This document shows positions 17,347-24,234 of a stretch of 64,000 nt of DNA, piece after piece. Under the pieces are notes generated by a model. It did no database searches. It was not told the origin of the DNA and was given only the letters and a program-made list of their open reading frames with translations. Both the position numbers and the translations under genes were made by a program. The stretch is from Pedobacter deserti (GTDB lineage: Bacteria > Bacteroidota > Bacteroidia > Sphingobacteriales > Sphingobacteriaceae). Location: NCBI RefSeq assembly GCF_024436415.1, contig NZ_JAFMZQ010000001.1, forward strand, positions 620,001 through 684,000, read 5' to 3'. Each line of letters starts with the position of its first letter. The first letter of the stretch is position 1.

Positions 17347-17816
17347 TAACCTGGACCCCGACACCCCAACCTGAGGGGCCAACGATTCAGGAGGCCGTTT
17401 GCGAGATGATGCCGGTATTGAATACAGCGGAAGGGATAGCGACAGTAAGTGCAATTGTAGCTTCAGGGGCTGTTGGTGCGGCGGAGAGCGGGACAACGTT
17501 CCTTTTGGGGCAGGCAGGTAGAAGGACAGAATTTATGGCTGGCCTGGCGGAGAATATTGCTGCTAAGACAGGGGCAGAAATTTTTAATTTTGGCGCTACC
17601 GCTGCAAGGCATATGGCAAATCCGGGTAGAGCAGTTCCTGTTCAGATACTTAAAGAGGCAATTGAAGGGGCACCGGGACTTGCGGATCCTAGAGGGTCAA
17701 GAGCATTAATGCATACTATAGAGATGTTTAAGAATAATGTCCCATATAATCTTGAAGTTCTTTATGATAAGACAACAAATGACATTTGGCATTTTAAATA
17801 TTTCACGCCAAAGTAA
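17331..17816 (+). pseudogene. RHS C-terminal toxin tip, -1 frame relative to core
   Basis: Open frame from 17331 to 17816 continuing the RHS core after a frame change: WTPTPQPEGPTIQEAVCEMM, then a small-residue hydrophobic stretch (NTAEGIATVSAIVASGAVGA), then a compact C-terminal domain of about 95 residues with ARHMANPGRAVPVQILKEAI, DPRGSRALMHTIEM and YNLEVLYDKTTNDIWHFKYF. The conserved-looking His, Asp-Pro-Arg-Gly and the terminal WHFKY suggest a nuclease-like fold, but I do not recognise the family. An internal ATG at 17406 could give a 136-residue product. Immediately followed (8 nt) by a small acidic gene that should be its immunity partner. Confidence 0.6.
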
Positions 17817-17824
17817 GAATTGTT

Positions 17825-18115
17825 ATGTACGAAAAAAGCGATAAAAGGCGATTGTATTGGCTTATCAATAAATATCTTAATAATGAGATAGATGAGCGGA
17901 CTTTTTGCGATGAATTCTATTATAGTTACAGCCTAGAGCTTAACAATGAAGAATTAACAGATATTGAAAGAAAGATGTTTTATGAATTAGATTTAGTTGT
18001 AAGCAGATTTTCGGAGTTTGAAAGTGATCATGAGTTAGATATTAATGCTTTTTCCACTGTAGAAGAATTACGGAAAAAGGCTATCGATGTAAGAGAGAAA
18101 CTAAGCCTTATATAG
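17825..18115 (+). CDS. Candidate immunity protein, colicin-D-immunity-like
   Basis: 96 residues, acidic and helical (MYEKSDKRRLYWLINKYLNN..., DINAFSTVEELRKKAIDV). Size, composition, the N-terminal 'I..YL.NEID..TF...Y' pattern and the terminal 'EELR..A..V' helix resemble the colicin-D-type self-protective immunity family (Colicin_immun). If so, the tip upstream could be a tRNase, but that is inference. Lies 8 nt after the toxin tip and is followed by a terminator hairpin. No signal peptide: acts in the cytoplasm. Confidence 0.55.
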   Translation: MYEKSDKRRLYWLINKYLNNEIDERTFCDEFYYSYSLELNNEELTDIERKMFYELDLVVSRFSEFESDHELDINAFSTVEELRKKAIDVREKLSLI

Positions 18116-18150
18116 CTACAGAGTCCCACCAATCAGCGGGACTTTGTAGC
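18115..18150 (+). terminator. Terminator of toxin-tip/immunity cassette 1
   Basis: 13-bp stem GCTACAGAGTCCC / GGGACTTTGTAGC with one G-U pair and a 10-nt loop, just after the immunity stop, followed by TTCC rather than a long T-run. Confidence 0.6.
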
Positions 18151-18279
18151 TTCCAGTTCTTCGACCTCATTGGATTACTTTGCTGCTAGCGCTAATAAAA
18201 GTGCTACCGGTCTGGGAAGCGGAAAGTGCAACGCTGCGCAGGTTTTCCTTCTGTGATTCCGAAAGTGAACTTGGAGTAG

Positions 18280-18708
18280 AATTGGATACGCCTAATTTAC
18301 TATTTTGGTGCGGCTGATGCTGTTGGTGGTAAGATAGCGGGAAAGGTTGTTTCGGCTGGCGGTCCGGCATTGAAAAAGATTGTTGGGGAAGCGGCGGAGA
18401 AGTTAGTTGAGAATGTTGCCAAGAACGGAGAGACAGCGGCTACTGCGCTAGGCAAAAAGATGCATAAGCTTTATAAAGTGGGTGAAGAAGGGTTTAAAGA
18501 ATTTAGACTGCTCTCTGGAAAGAGGATAGACTTTCTGGATATCGAAAATGGTGTGATTTATGAACTAAAGCCTAACAATCCAAGAGCTATCAAAGCAGGG
18601 AGGAATCAATTAAAGATGTATCTTCAAGAACTACAATCTCCGGAAATGCTTGAAAAGTATCCGCATTTTGAAGGCATTAATTGGAAAACTGTATTAGACA
18701 CATATTAG
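18280..18708 (+). pseudogene. Orphan toxin tip, PD-(D/E)xK (Tox-REase-like) nuclease
   Basis: The open frame begins without a start after a stop at 18277: NWIRLIYYFGAADAVGGKIAGK, then GGPALKKIVGEAAEKLVENV, then the nuclease. TTG at 18370 would give 112 residues. The catalytic module reads GKRIDFLDIENGVIYELKPN followed by AIKAGRNQLKMYLQEL: Asp in the first strand, Glu-x-Lys in the second and a Gln-containing helix, the restriction-endonuclease-fold layout of polymorphic-toxin REases. No RHS core is attached and no export signal is present, so this is a displaced tip. Its stop abuts the DUF4304 immunity gene by 1 nt. The 18151-18279 stretch upstream contains only unreadable remnants. Confidence 0.65.
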
Positions 18709-18709
18709 A

Positions 18710-19156
18710 ATGGACAGTAAAGAATTAAAGGAAATTTTTGATTTATTAGCCAAAGAAAACGGCTTTGTGAAGGCATATGGCGCCTGGTTTAAGGAGAGTG
18801 ATGACGGTACTGTTGTTCTTGAATTACAAAAATCCAGTTATTCTAATAGTTACTATTTAAACATTAAGGGCTACATAAAGGGTGTATTTGGTAGAAGTTA
18901 TAGTAAAAGTAAGGAGCTTGCTAAAAGTGCGGCGGGACATATTTCAAAACAAGTGAATGATAATAGTGCATTGGACCTCGAAATACATAACGATAAAGCG
19001 CATACTAGTTTAGAAATACAAAAGCTTTTTCAGAGTTTAATCAATCCGCTAGCAGATGTTGCATTGTCAAGAAAAAAAACTAAGGAGATGGCTAGCACCG
19101 GAAAGCTATTTTTGCTGCCAGTCATAAAAGAGCAGTTGGAATTGCTAGAGACTTGA
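18710..19156 (+). CDS. DUF4304 family immunity protein
   Basis: 148 residues. The N-terminal half (LLAKENGFVKAYGAWFKES, VVLELQKSSYSNSYYLNIKG) carries the pattern 'GF.K....W.K......V..LQKS.YS..YY.N.G' of DUF4304, a family I know as a frequent immunity partner of RHS and related toxins. It starts 1 nt after the nuclease tip, so the cassette is intact as a toxin-tip/immunity pair. Cytoplasmic. Very AT-rich. The following 186 nt (19157-19342) hold nothing I can assign. Confidence 0.75.
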   Translation: MDSKELKEIFDLLAKENGFVKAYGAWFKESDDGTVVLELQKSSYSNSYYLNIKGYIKGVFGRSYSKSKELAKSAAGHISKQVNDNSALDLEIHNDKAHTSLEIQKLFQSLINPLADVALSRKKTKEMASTGKLFLLPVIKEQLELLET

Positions 19157-19342
19157 AACAATTAAGCTTAAAAAAATAATGTCATCTTAGTATTGGGCAG
19201 TCTAGGGTAGTTAAGTATAAATTAGCATTTTAGCACAGAGTGTAGATATGTAAGAAGAATTTATCAAAAGGAATCCAAGCCTACTTTAAAACGTTGTTGA
19301 AGATTGTGTTTTGAGCTTTTGGTGATGTAAAACTAGAATTTT

Positions 19343-20026
19343 ATGAATGACGTGTTTTATATAGGAGCATATTGGACAAACAGAAAGCAGAAGCTCGAGG
19401 AAATACTACAACCTGCTCTTAATGTTCTACAAGGACTTAGTGTAATTGACAATCAATTTCAATATTATTATGAATTAGGTAATAGTAGAAAGCAAGCATT
19501 AGAAAAACAAGTTGTTATACGTCAAAATGAATTGCATCGCCTTTTTTTACTACGGGTAAAAAAAAATGATCTTGATTGGGAAGGATATAATTCAATTGGA
19601 TATAGGTTAGGCTTATGGAATGGTCAAAGTGATTATGAATCTAGTTCTGTATCCTTCAACGTTGGCTGTAGCTCCCCACGTTTAGGCAATAATATTTTGA
19701 TTAAGTTCCCTTCTGAAGGTGAAGCTAAACAGAGATTACTCGGACTACCTAAAGTTCGTCAAATTATTGATCTCGTAGTTGAAAATTTCAATCCAGATAT
19801 TTTAGTTTTGAATTCAAGAAGATTACAAGAGGAACTTGATGTGGTTAATGAGGTTGGGTGGGTTACTTACAAAAGACAATTAATTAAAAATCCAACGCTA
19901 AGTCATAAAATAATTCATGACTCAAGCTATAAAGGAGGTCATCTTTTTTACTTAAGAACTGATACGGGATTGGCTAATGACTATGATTTGATCAACGACT
20001 TGAAGATATTGAAGACCTCGTTCTAA
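19343..20026 (+). CDS. Imm52 family immunity protein, orphan
   Basis: 227 residues starting MNDVFYIGAYWTNRKQKLEE. The 'YWGNR..SL..CA' type opening, YRLGLWNGQ in the middle and VVNEVGWVTYKR near the C-terminus match the Imm52 family of polymorphic-toxin immunity proteins. No cognate toxin lies within the window: upstream is an empty 186-nt gap and downstream are two tiny frames. Among the most AT-rich genes of the window, consistent with recent acquisition. Confidence 0.75.
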   Translation: MNDVFYIGAYWTNRKQKLEEILQPALNVLQGLSVIDNQFQYYYELGNSRKQALEKQVVIRQNELHRLFLLRVKKNDLDWEGYNSIGYRLGLWNGQSDYESSSVSFNVGCSSPRLGNNILIKFPSEGEAKQRLLGLPKVRQIIDLVVENFNPDILVLNSRRLQEELDVVNEVGWVTYKRQLIKNPTLSHKIIHDSSYKGGHLFYLRTDTGLANDYDLINDLKILKTSF

Positions 20027-20164
20027 TAGTTAATGAATCTCACTAAGGCTGATAAATCCGTTATAGAGAAATATAATTTACCAAGATAATTAACTATGAA
20101 TATTGAAAGAATTCCATGGTTGATTGATGAGGTATGCAATGATTCCACAGTCTAACATTTAGCT

Positions 20165-20659
20165 ATGAAGATATCCGGTTGGACTTTAATGACTGTTGTG
20201 CTAACCATAGCTGGTTGTACCGACACGTCAAGTGAAACTTATGAGCAATCAGACACTTGTTCTAATTTAGTGTTGATTGTGGCCAAATTATACAGAGCGG
20301 AAGAGGTAAGCTTGTATGTCGACCAAGAAAGAATATTCTGGTACAAAGCTGATAGTTCAAATTCCGTAAGCGTATACAGGAAGTTTTGTATTGATTATAG
20401 TTTAAATTCGACTGTTCGAGTAACAACAAAGATCGGTGGGAAAAGATATATCGACAAGACATTTTGGGCGCCGAAGCGAGAGTTCGGATATTTTTTATCG
20501 ATAACATATCCCCATCCACCGAATTGGAAGGATTACTATGATCCAGATAAATCGGAAAATCCTGTTAAAAAAGAACCTGGTAAGCTGACTCTTCAAAATA
20601 GTGTAAGAACGGTTAGATTGAAACCTGAGACCATATATAAGCATTCTTTTATTGATTGA
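20165..20659 (+). CDS. Hypothetical lipoprotein, 164 aa
   Basis: Lipoprotein signal MKISGWTLMTVVLTIAGC (Cys18). The mature part is beta-rich with two Cys residues (SDTCSNL and FCIDYSL) that could pair, and a segment VRVTTKIGGKRYIDKTFWAP suggestive of an immunoglobulin-like or lipocalin-like sheet. No family recognised. The 138 nt before it (20027-20164) hold two broken reading frames of 18-19 codons. Confidence 0.45.
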   Translation: MKISGWTLMTVVLTIAGCTDTSSETYEQSDTCSNLVLIVAKLYRAEEVSLYVDQERIFWYKADSSNSVSVYRKFCIDYSLNSTVRVTTKIGGKRYIDKTFWAPKREFGYFLSITYPHPPNWKDYYDPDKSENPVKKEPGKLTLQNSVRTVRLKPETIYKHSFID

Positions 20660-20757
20660 TGCGGTTTTTCAAGGTCGGATGTCTGTGTGCGCAGCGTCGG
20701 TGAATCTCGTACAACTCTTTTAACAAGAAAGGTCATTTAAATGGATATCTTTATGTA

Positions 20758-21525
20758 ATGATATCGCAAGCCCTAAAGACAATCTCAGCTAATACAGGAC
20801 TAAGGATCAAGTCCCAACATTTGATAAATCCGAACATTGAACGGGTGTCGCTAAAAAGCATCGTTGCCACTGACTTTAGAGGACACCGATTACAGATTAA
20901 TGAATATGATGATCTACTTGAATTTTATCTTGATCTTGACAGTAAGTTCGTGTTGGCTATCGGTCGGCCGGATGTTATTATTCCAATAAACAGAAAGCTT
21001 CAGCAGACTGAATGCTTGTACGATGTATATGTTTCGTCCTTAGATATGCATAAAGCGAAAGATCAGTTCCTTCAATTTTGGTCCGTTTTCGGAAACCTGC
21101 TGTCTCTGCTAAAACTGACCGAGGCGGAGGCAGTCTATGTATATCGTAATCGCATGTGCGGGTTGTTAGAGCTGAACAGGGATGTATTGAGCATTGCCGA
21201 AGGGTTTTCTGAGATGCTTGATTCGCATGCTGATCTGTTTTTACACGACCGGGCTGTCGCACTTAGCGAGATGCGAGTGCCAAACCGGCTACAGCCACTC
21301 GTCAAGTTGGCGATGAAATTGAACGCTATAGATGATAATCTGCGAACAGAGTTAGTGGAGACCTTGTCTAAGGTAAAGATCCAAGAGATCGTTGGTAGTG
21401 TGAAGCCGCTTGTAGCAGAGATAAACTCTTTTCTTAATTCTTTTGGAGATGCGCCGCTTTCTGAAGAGGCCATGTATTTGGGAGCGCTTGCGGAACTAGT
21501 AAGTGAGTTAGAGCAGGTTCAGTAA
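20758..21525 (+). CDS. Hypothetical protein, 255 aa
   Basis: Soluble, no signal peptide, no family recognised. N-terminal alpha/beta part (to about residue 110, with DLLEFYLDLDSKFVLAIGRP and VIIPINRKLQQ), then an all-helical second half (FLQFWSVFGNLLSLLKLTEA..., VETLSKVKIQEIVG). A TATCTTTA box at 20746-20753 sits directly before the ATG, suggesting a leaderless or very short-leader transcript. GC content closer to the core than the preceding immunity genes. It could be a further immunity or effector protein, but nothing in it shows that. Confidence 0.45.
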   Translation: MISQALKTISANTGLRIKSQHLINPNIERVSLKSIVATDFRGHRLQINEYDDLLEFYLDLDSKFVLAIGRPDVIIPINRKLQQTECLYDVYVSSLDMHKAKDQFLQFWSVFGNLLSLLKLTEAEAVYVYRNRMCGLLELNRDVLSIAEGFSEMLDSHADLFLHDRAVALSEMRVPNRLQPLVKLAMKLNAIDDNLRTELVETLSKVKIQEIVGSVKPLVAEINSFLNSFGDAPLSEEAMYLGALAELVSELEQVQ

Positions 21526-21660
21526 AGTGATATTGGTTTCTTTATTTACATTAGTCTCATCTGAATTAATGTATATGAAAAAAAGATTTAGGCAATGGTG
21601 TTAGCGAAAAGTAAGCAGAGGCACATTTAGAACGCGATAAAGCGTGTCATGCACAGAACT

Positions 21661-21710
21661 TTTACATGAAACACTTATCATGTAAAGAAAATCGACTTTT
21701 CTTTACATGA
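21661..21710. repeat. Three-part inverted repeat forming alternative hairpins
   Basis: TTTACATGA (21661-21669), TCATGTAAAGAAAA (21678-21691) and TTTTCTTTACATGA (21697-21710). The middle part pairs with the first (9 bp, 8-nt loop) or with the third (14 bp perfect, 5-nt loop TCGAC), so the two hairpins exclude one another. It lies 15-92 nt upstream of the paralogue-B lipoprotein start. Confidence 0.75.
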
Positions 21711-21752
21711 GGCATATATTTTAATACATTAGCACGAAACTTCTCAATATCA

Positions 21753-22532
21753 ATGAAACCATCTAAACGTCTCAATCTAATATCACCGTTTATTTTTTAT
21801 CTCCTTATAGCGGCTGCCTTAACTTCTTGCAAGAAAGATAATCCGGCAAATGCGGACACAAGGTTAAAGTCGATTGCCACTGTGGAGGGGCAGATTTCCA
21901 GGAAAATAGTGTTTCTATATGACCGGAGTGGGTTGCTTATGCAAACAAAGCACTACCAGAACAGTCAGATTAATGCGTATACAGATTACCAATATGCATC
22001 CGGAAAGATAGCAGCGGCCCAAACCTATGAGCAGTTTTCAGGTAAGGCGGCAAGATTAATATTGGAAACCAGCTTTGTTCATGCCGGCGACAGGCTAGTT
22101 CGTGTTGAAATGGTGGAAGCAACGCAGGCAGCGAGAAAGTTTGTTTATGAGTTCGATTACAGCTCAGGGGAGATTCCAAAGGTAACGACGGTACTGCCCA
22201 AGGGTGCTTACCTGGAAGATGGTACGGGAATGCCGCCTGTTTCGACGACAGACATGATGCAGGATGTTGAACTGGACGACAAGAGGAATCCGCTACGCGG
22301 GTTACCATATGTCTCGCTAATACATTTTGAGTATGAACAGATGAAGGGGTACGCGTTTAGCTTTAATGCCGTCGGTTATTTCCTTCCGAACAATGTAACC
22401 AGGCAGGGTGCGGGATATATGGATATGTTAACTACTAACCAATATACGTACAATAAAGCTGGTTTCCCGGTGAGATGTCTGTCGATGCTTACACCGGGTG
22501 GTGTTAAGTCTGAGCATATCTATGAGTATTGA
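21753..22532 (+). CDS. Lipoprotein with YD/DUF4595-like repeats, paralogue B (right flank of island)
   Basis: 259 residues, homologous to the protein at 12806-13612 over its full length: lipobox ALTSC (Cys26) followed by KKDNPA, then FLYDRSGLLMQTKHYQNS, YTDYQYASGKIAAAQTYEQF, FVYEFDYSSGEIP and QYTYNKAGFPVR. The two genes share the 18-mer TGCAAGAAAGATAATCCG just after the lipobox. Predicted to be a lipidated beta-protein of unknown role. Preceded by a TACATTAG box (21725-21732), like paralogue A, and by the three-part hairpin. Confidence 0.65.
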   Translation: MKPSKRLNLISPFIFYLLIAAALTSCKKDNPANADTRLKSIATVEGQISRKIVFLYDRSGLLMQTKHYQNSQINAYTDYQYASGKIAAAQTYEQFSGKAARLILETSFVHAGDRLVRVEMVEATQAARKFVYEFDYSSGEIPKVTTVLPKGAYLEDGTGMPPVSTTDMMQDVELDDKRNPLRGLPYVSLIHFEYEQMKGYAFSFNAVGYFLPNNVTRQGAGYMDMLTTNQYTYNKAGFPVRCLSMLTPGGVKSEHIYEY

Positions 22533-22557
22533 CCATAAAGTTCTTCTAATATGCCGA

Positions 22558-22594
22558 CCTAGTAAATCCAAACTTAAAGTTGGGATTTACTAGG
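22558..22594. repeat. Perfect 12-bp inverted repeat in the ATPase promoter
   Basis: CCTAGTAAATCC (22558-22569) and GGATTTACTAGG (22583-22594) with a 13-nt loop that ends in the promoter's -33 TTG; the right arm fills the spacer. It could be an operator or the terminator of the preceding lipoprotein gene, though it lacks a T-run. Confidence 0.6.
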
Positions 22595-22610
22595 TTAATC
22601 GGTATCTTTG
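22580..22610 (+). promoter_or_regulatory. Promoter of the AAA/DUF4143 gene, probably leaderless
   Basis: TTG (22580-22582), 20-nt spacer, TATCTTTG (22603-22610). The ATG is at 22615, so the transcription start should fall on or next to the start codon. Confidence 0.7.
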
Positions 22611-22614
22611 AATC

Positions 22615-23769
22615 ATGATTAAGAGGAATCTTGAGGCGGAAATTAAAAAGAGAATAAGTCAATCCCCTGCTGTGGCGATCTTAGGTCCGCGGCAGGCGGG
22701 TAAAACTACTTTGGCTAAAAACCTGGCTTCGGATGACGGGCAGTATGTTTATCTCGATATGGAGAACCCTGCAGATCAGGCCAGGCTGGCCGACGCGTAT
22801 GCTTATCTGAGCCAGTATGAGGATTCGCTGGTAATTATAGACGAGATACAACTGATGCCATCTTTATTTTCCATACTTCGTCCGCTGATTGATGCCAATA
22901 GGAAACCTGGGAGGTTTGTTCTTTTGGGCTCTGCATCGCCGCTATTGGTGAGAGGAGTGTCGGAGTCGCTGGCGGGTCGTATATCGTACAGGGAGCTTAC
23001 TCCGGTTGGCATTACAGAGCTAGAGAACGAGTTCAACCATAGAGAACATTGGTTCAAAGGGGGATTTCCTGAGGCGTTGCTTGCAGTTGATGACGAGAAT
23101 AGTAAAGCGTGGCTGAATGACTTTATCCGGAGTTATGTGGAAAGGGATCTGGCGATGTTGTTTGGTGTGGCTTTGTCGCCCGTTACCCTGCGTAATTTTT
23201 GGAGTATGCTAGCGCACTCTAATGGAAACTTGTTAAATGCTGAGGTGTTTGCGCGTTCGCTGGGTGTAAGCGCAACCACGGTGATGAAGTATCTGGATTT
23301 TCTGGAAGGAGGTTACATGGTGAGGAGATTACAGCCTTGGTTTGTTAACGCAAAAAAGCGGCTGGTCAAATCTCCTAAAACATATATTCGTGATACGGGT
23401 ATTTTGCACAGATTGCTAAATATTCCTTCTTTCGATGCGTTGCTGGGCCATCCGGTAGCGGGCAGCTCGTGGGAGGGCTATGTAGTGGAGCAAATCTATC
23501 AGACTAAGCCGGCTCACCTCGACCTGTTCTTTTACCGCACTCAGGCGGGAGCAGAATGTGATTTAGTTTTGGTTGACGGCATCAGACCGGTGGTGTGTAT
23601 AGAAATTAAGCTGTCGAACGTTCCGTCTGTGTCAAGAGGCTTCTTAAGCTGTATTGATGACCTTCAGCCAGACCGGAGCTACATTGTCGTTCCTGAAGGG
23701 GAAAGCTATCCTACGGCGCATAACATTACTGTAATCGGATTAAGGGAGTTGTTGTCTACTTTAATATAG
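22615..23769 (+). CDS. AAA ATPase with DUF4143 domain
   Basis: 384 residues. The AAA_14-type N-terminal ATPase has Walker A GPRQAGKTT (residues 24-32), Walker B SLVIIDEIQ and sensor LLGSASPLL; the C-terminal DUF4143 half contains a winged-helix-like LNAEVFARSLGVSATTVMKYLDFLEGG (in parts) and a nuclease-like strand pair (DLFFYRTQAGAECDLVLVDG and VVCIEIKLS) recalling a PD-(D/E)xK fold. The family is common as scattered accessory genes, and the role is unsettled. It sits at the right edge of the island and has its own promoter. Confidence 0.85.
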   Translation: MIKRNLEAEIKKRISQSPAVAILGPRQAGKTTLAKNLASDDGQYVYLDMENPADQARLADAYAYLSQYEDSLVIIDEIQLMPSLFSILRPLIDANRKPGRFVLLGSASPLLVRGVSESLAGRISYRELTPVGITELENEFNHREHWFKGGFPEALLAVDDENSKAWLNDFIRSYVERDLAMLFGVALSPVTLRNFWSMLAHSNGNLLNAEVFARSLGVSATTVMKYLDFLEGGYMVRRLQPWFVNAKKRLVKSPKTYIRDTGILHRLLNIPSFDALLGHPVAGSSWEGYVVEQIYQTKPAHLDLFFYRTQAGAECDLVLVDGIRPVVCIEIKLSNVPSVSRGFLSCIDDLQPDRSYIVVPEGESYPTAHNITVIGLRELLSTLI

Positions 23770-23828
23770 CTGACTCCGGTCTTCAAAACGGTTATAGAGT
23801 AAGAGGGTCAATGATGCCCGCTGATCCG

Positions 23829-24233
23829 CTAAGACCGAGCGTAGGATACAAATATAGAGGTAAATACAAGTACTACGAAGACGATCGTGTTAATCACCAC
23901 AAACTTTAGTATTCGGCCAGATTTCCGATCGTCTACTTCGAATAATAAATCATTGGTTTTTCCAGCTTTTGGTATTCTTAAAATATCGAAATATAGAACA
24001 TGATTTAATAATACTGCCAATAAAATGCTGAGCCACAAGATGCCTTTATTTACATTAAACCGGATTATATTATCTTCAAAAATGTTAATCAGAAACAAAA
24101 TGTCGAAGAAGAGTATAAGTAGAACTAATGTCGAACAGATAGAAGCGAGTGTTGGAGTTAGTGATGTATAGCCATTTTTTCTAACCCAATAATTGAAAAT
24201 CGACTTATATAACGATTCGAGTACAAGCCTCAT
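23829..24233 (-). CDS. Hypothetical integral membrane protein next to porX
   Basis: 134 residues with three or four predicted transmembrane helices (about residues 28-52, 65-82 and 108-130), basic N-terminus, no known family. The start ATG (24233) lies 1 nt beyond the porX stop, so it is translated from the porX message. Slightly AT-rich compared with porX. Neighbour position alone hints at a link to the gliding/type IX secretion signal pathway, which I would not assert. Confidence 0.5.
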   Translation of the reverse strand: MRLVLESLYKSIFNYWVRKNGYTSLTPTLASICSTLVLLILFFDILFLINIFEDNIIRFNVNKGILWLSILLAVLLNHVLYFDILRIPKAGKTNDLLFEVDDRKSGRILKFVVINTIVFVVLVFTSIFVSYARS

Positions 24234-24234
24234 A

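Noticed and set aside
16754-17496. Minus-strand frames across the RHS core
   Set aside because: The plus-strand frame carries unmistakable RHS core motifs; the reverse frames do not resemble anything.
18151-18279. Possible RHS linker remnant (a frame reading DYFAASANKSATGLGSG)
   Set aside because: Too short and interrupted by stops in all frames; kept only as context for the orphan tip.
20033-20158. Two short frames, MNLTKADKSVIEKYNLPR and MNIERIPWLIDEVCNDSTV
   Set aside because: Each is under 20 codons; they may be heads of decayed immunity genes, but nothing can be assigned.
21601-21752. CRISPR-like repeats from the repeated TTTACATGA
   Set aside because: The copies are in alternating orientation with loops of 5-8 nt: hairpins, not a spacer array.
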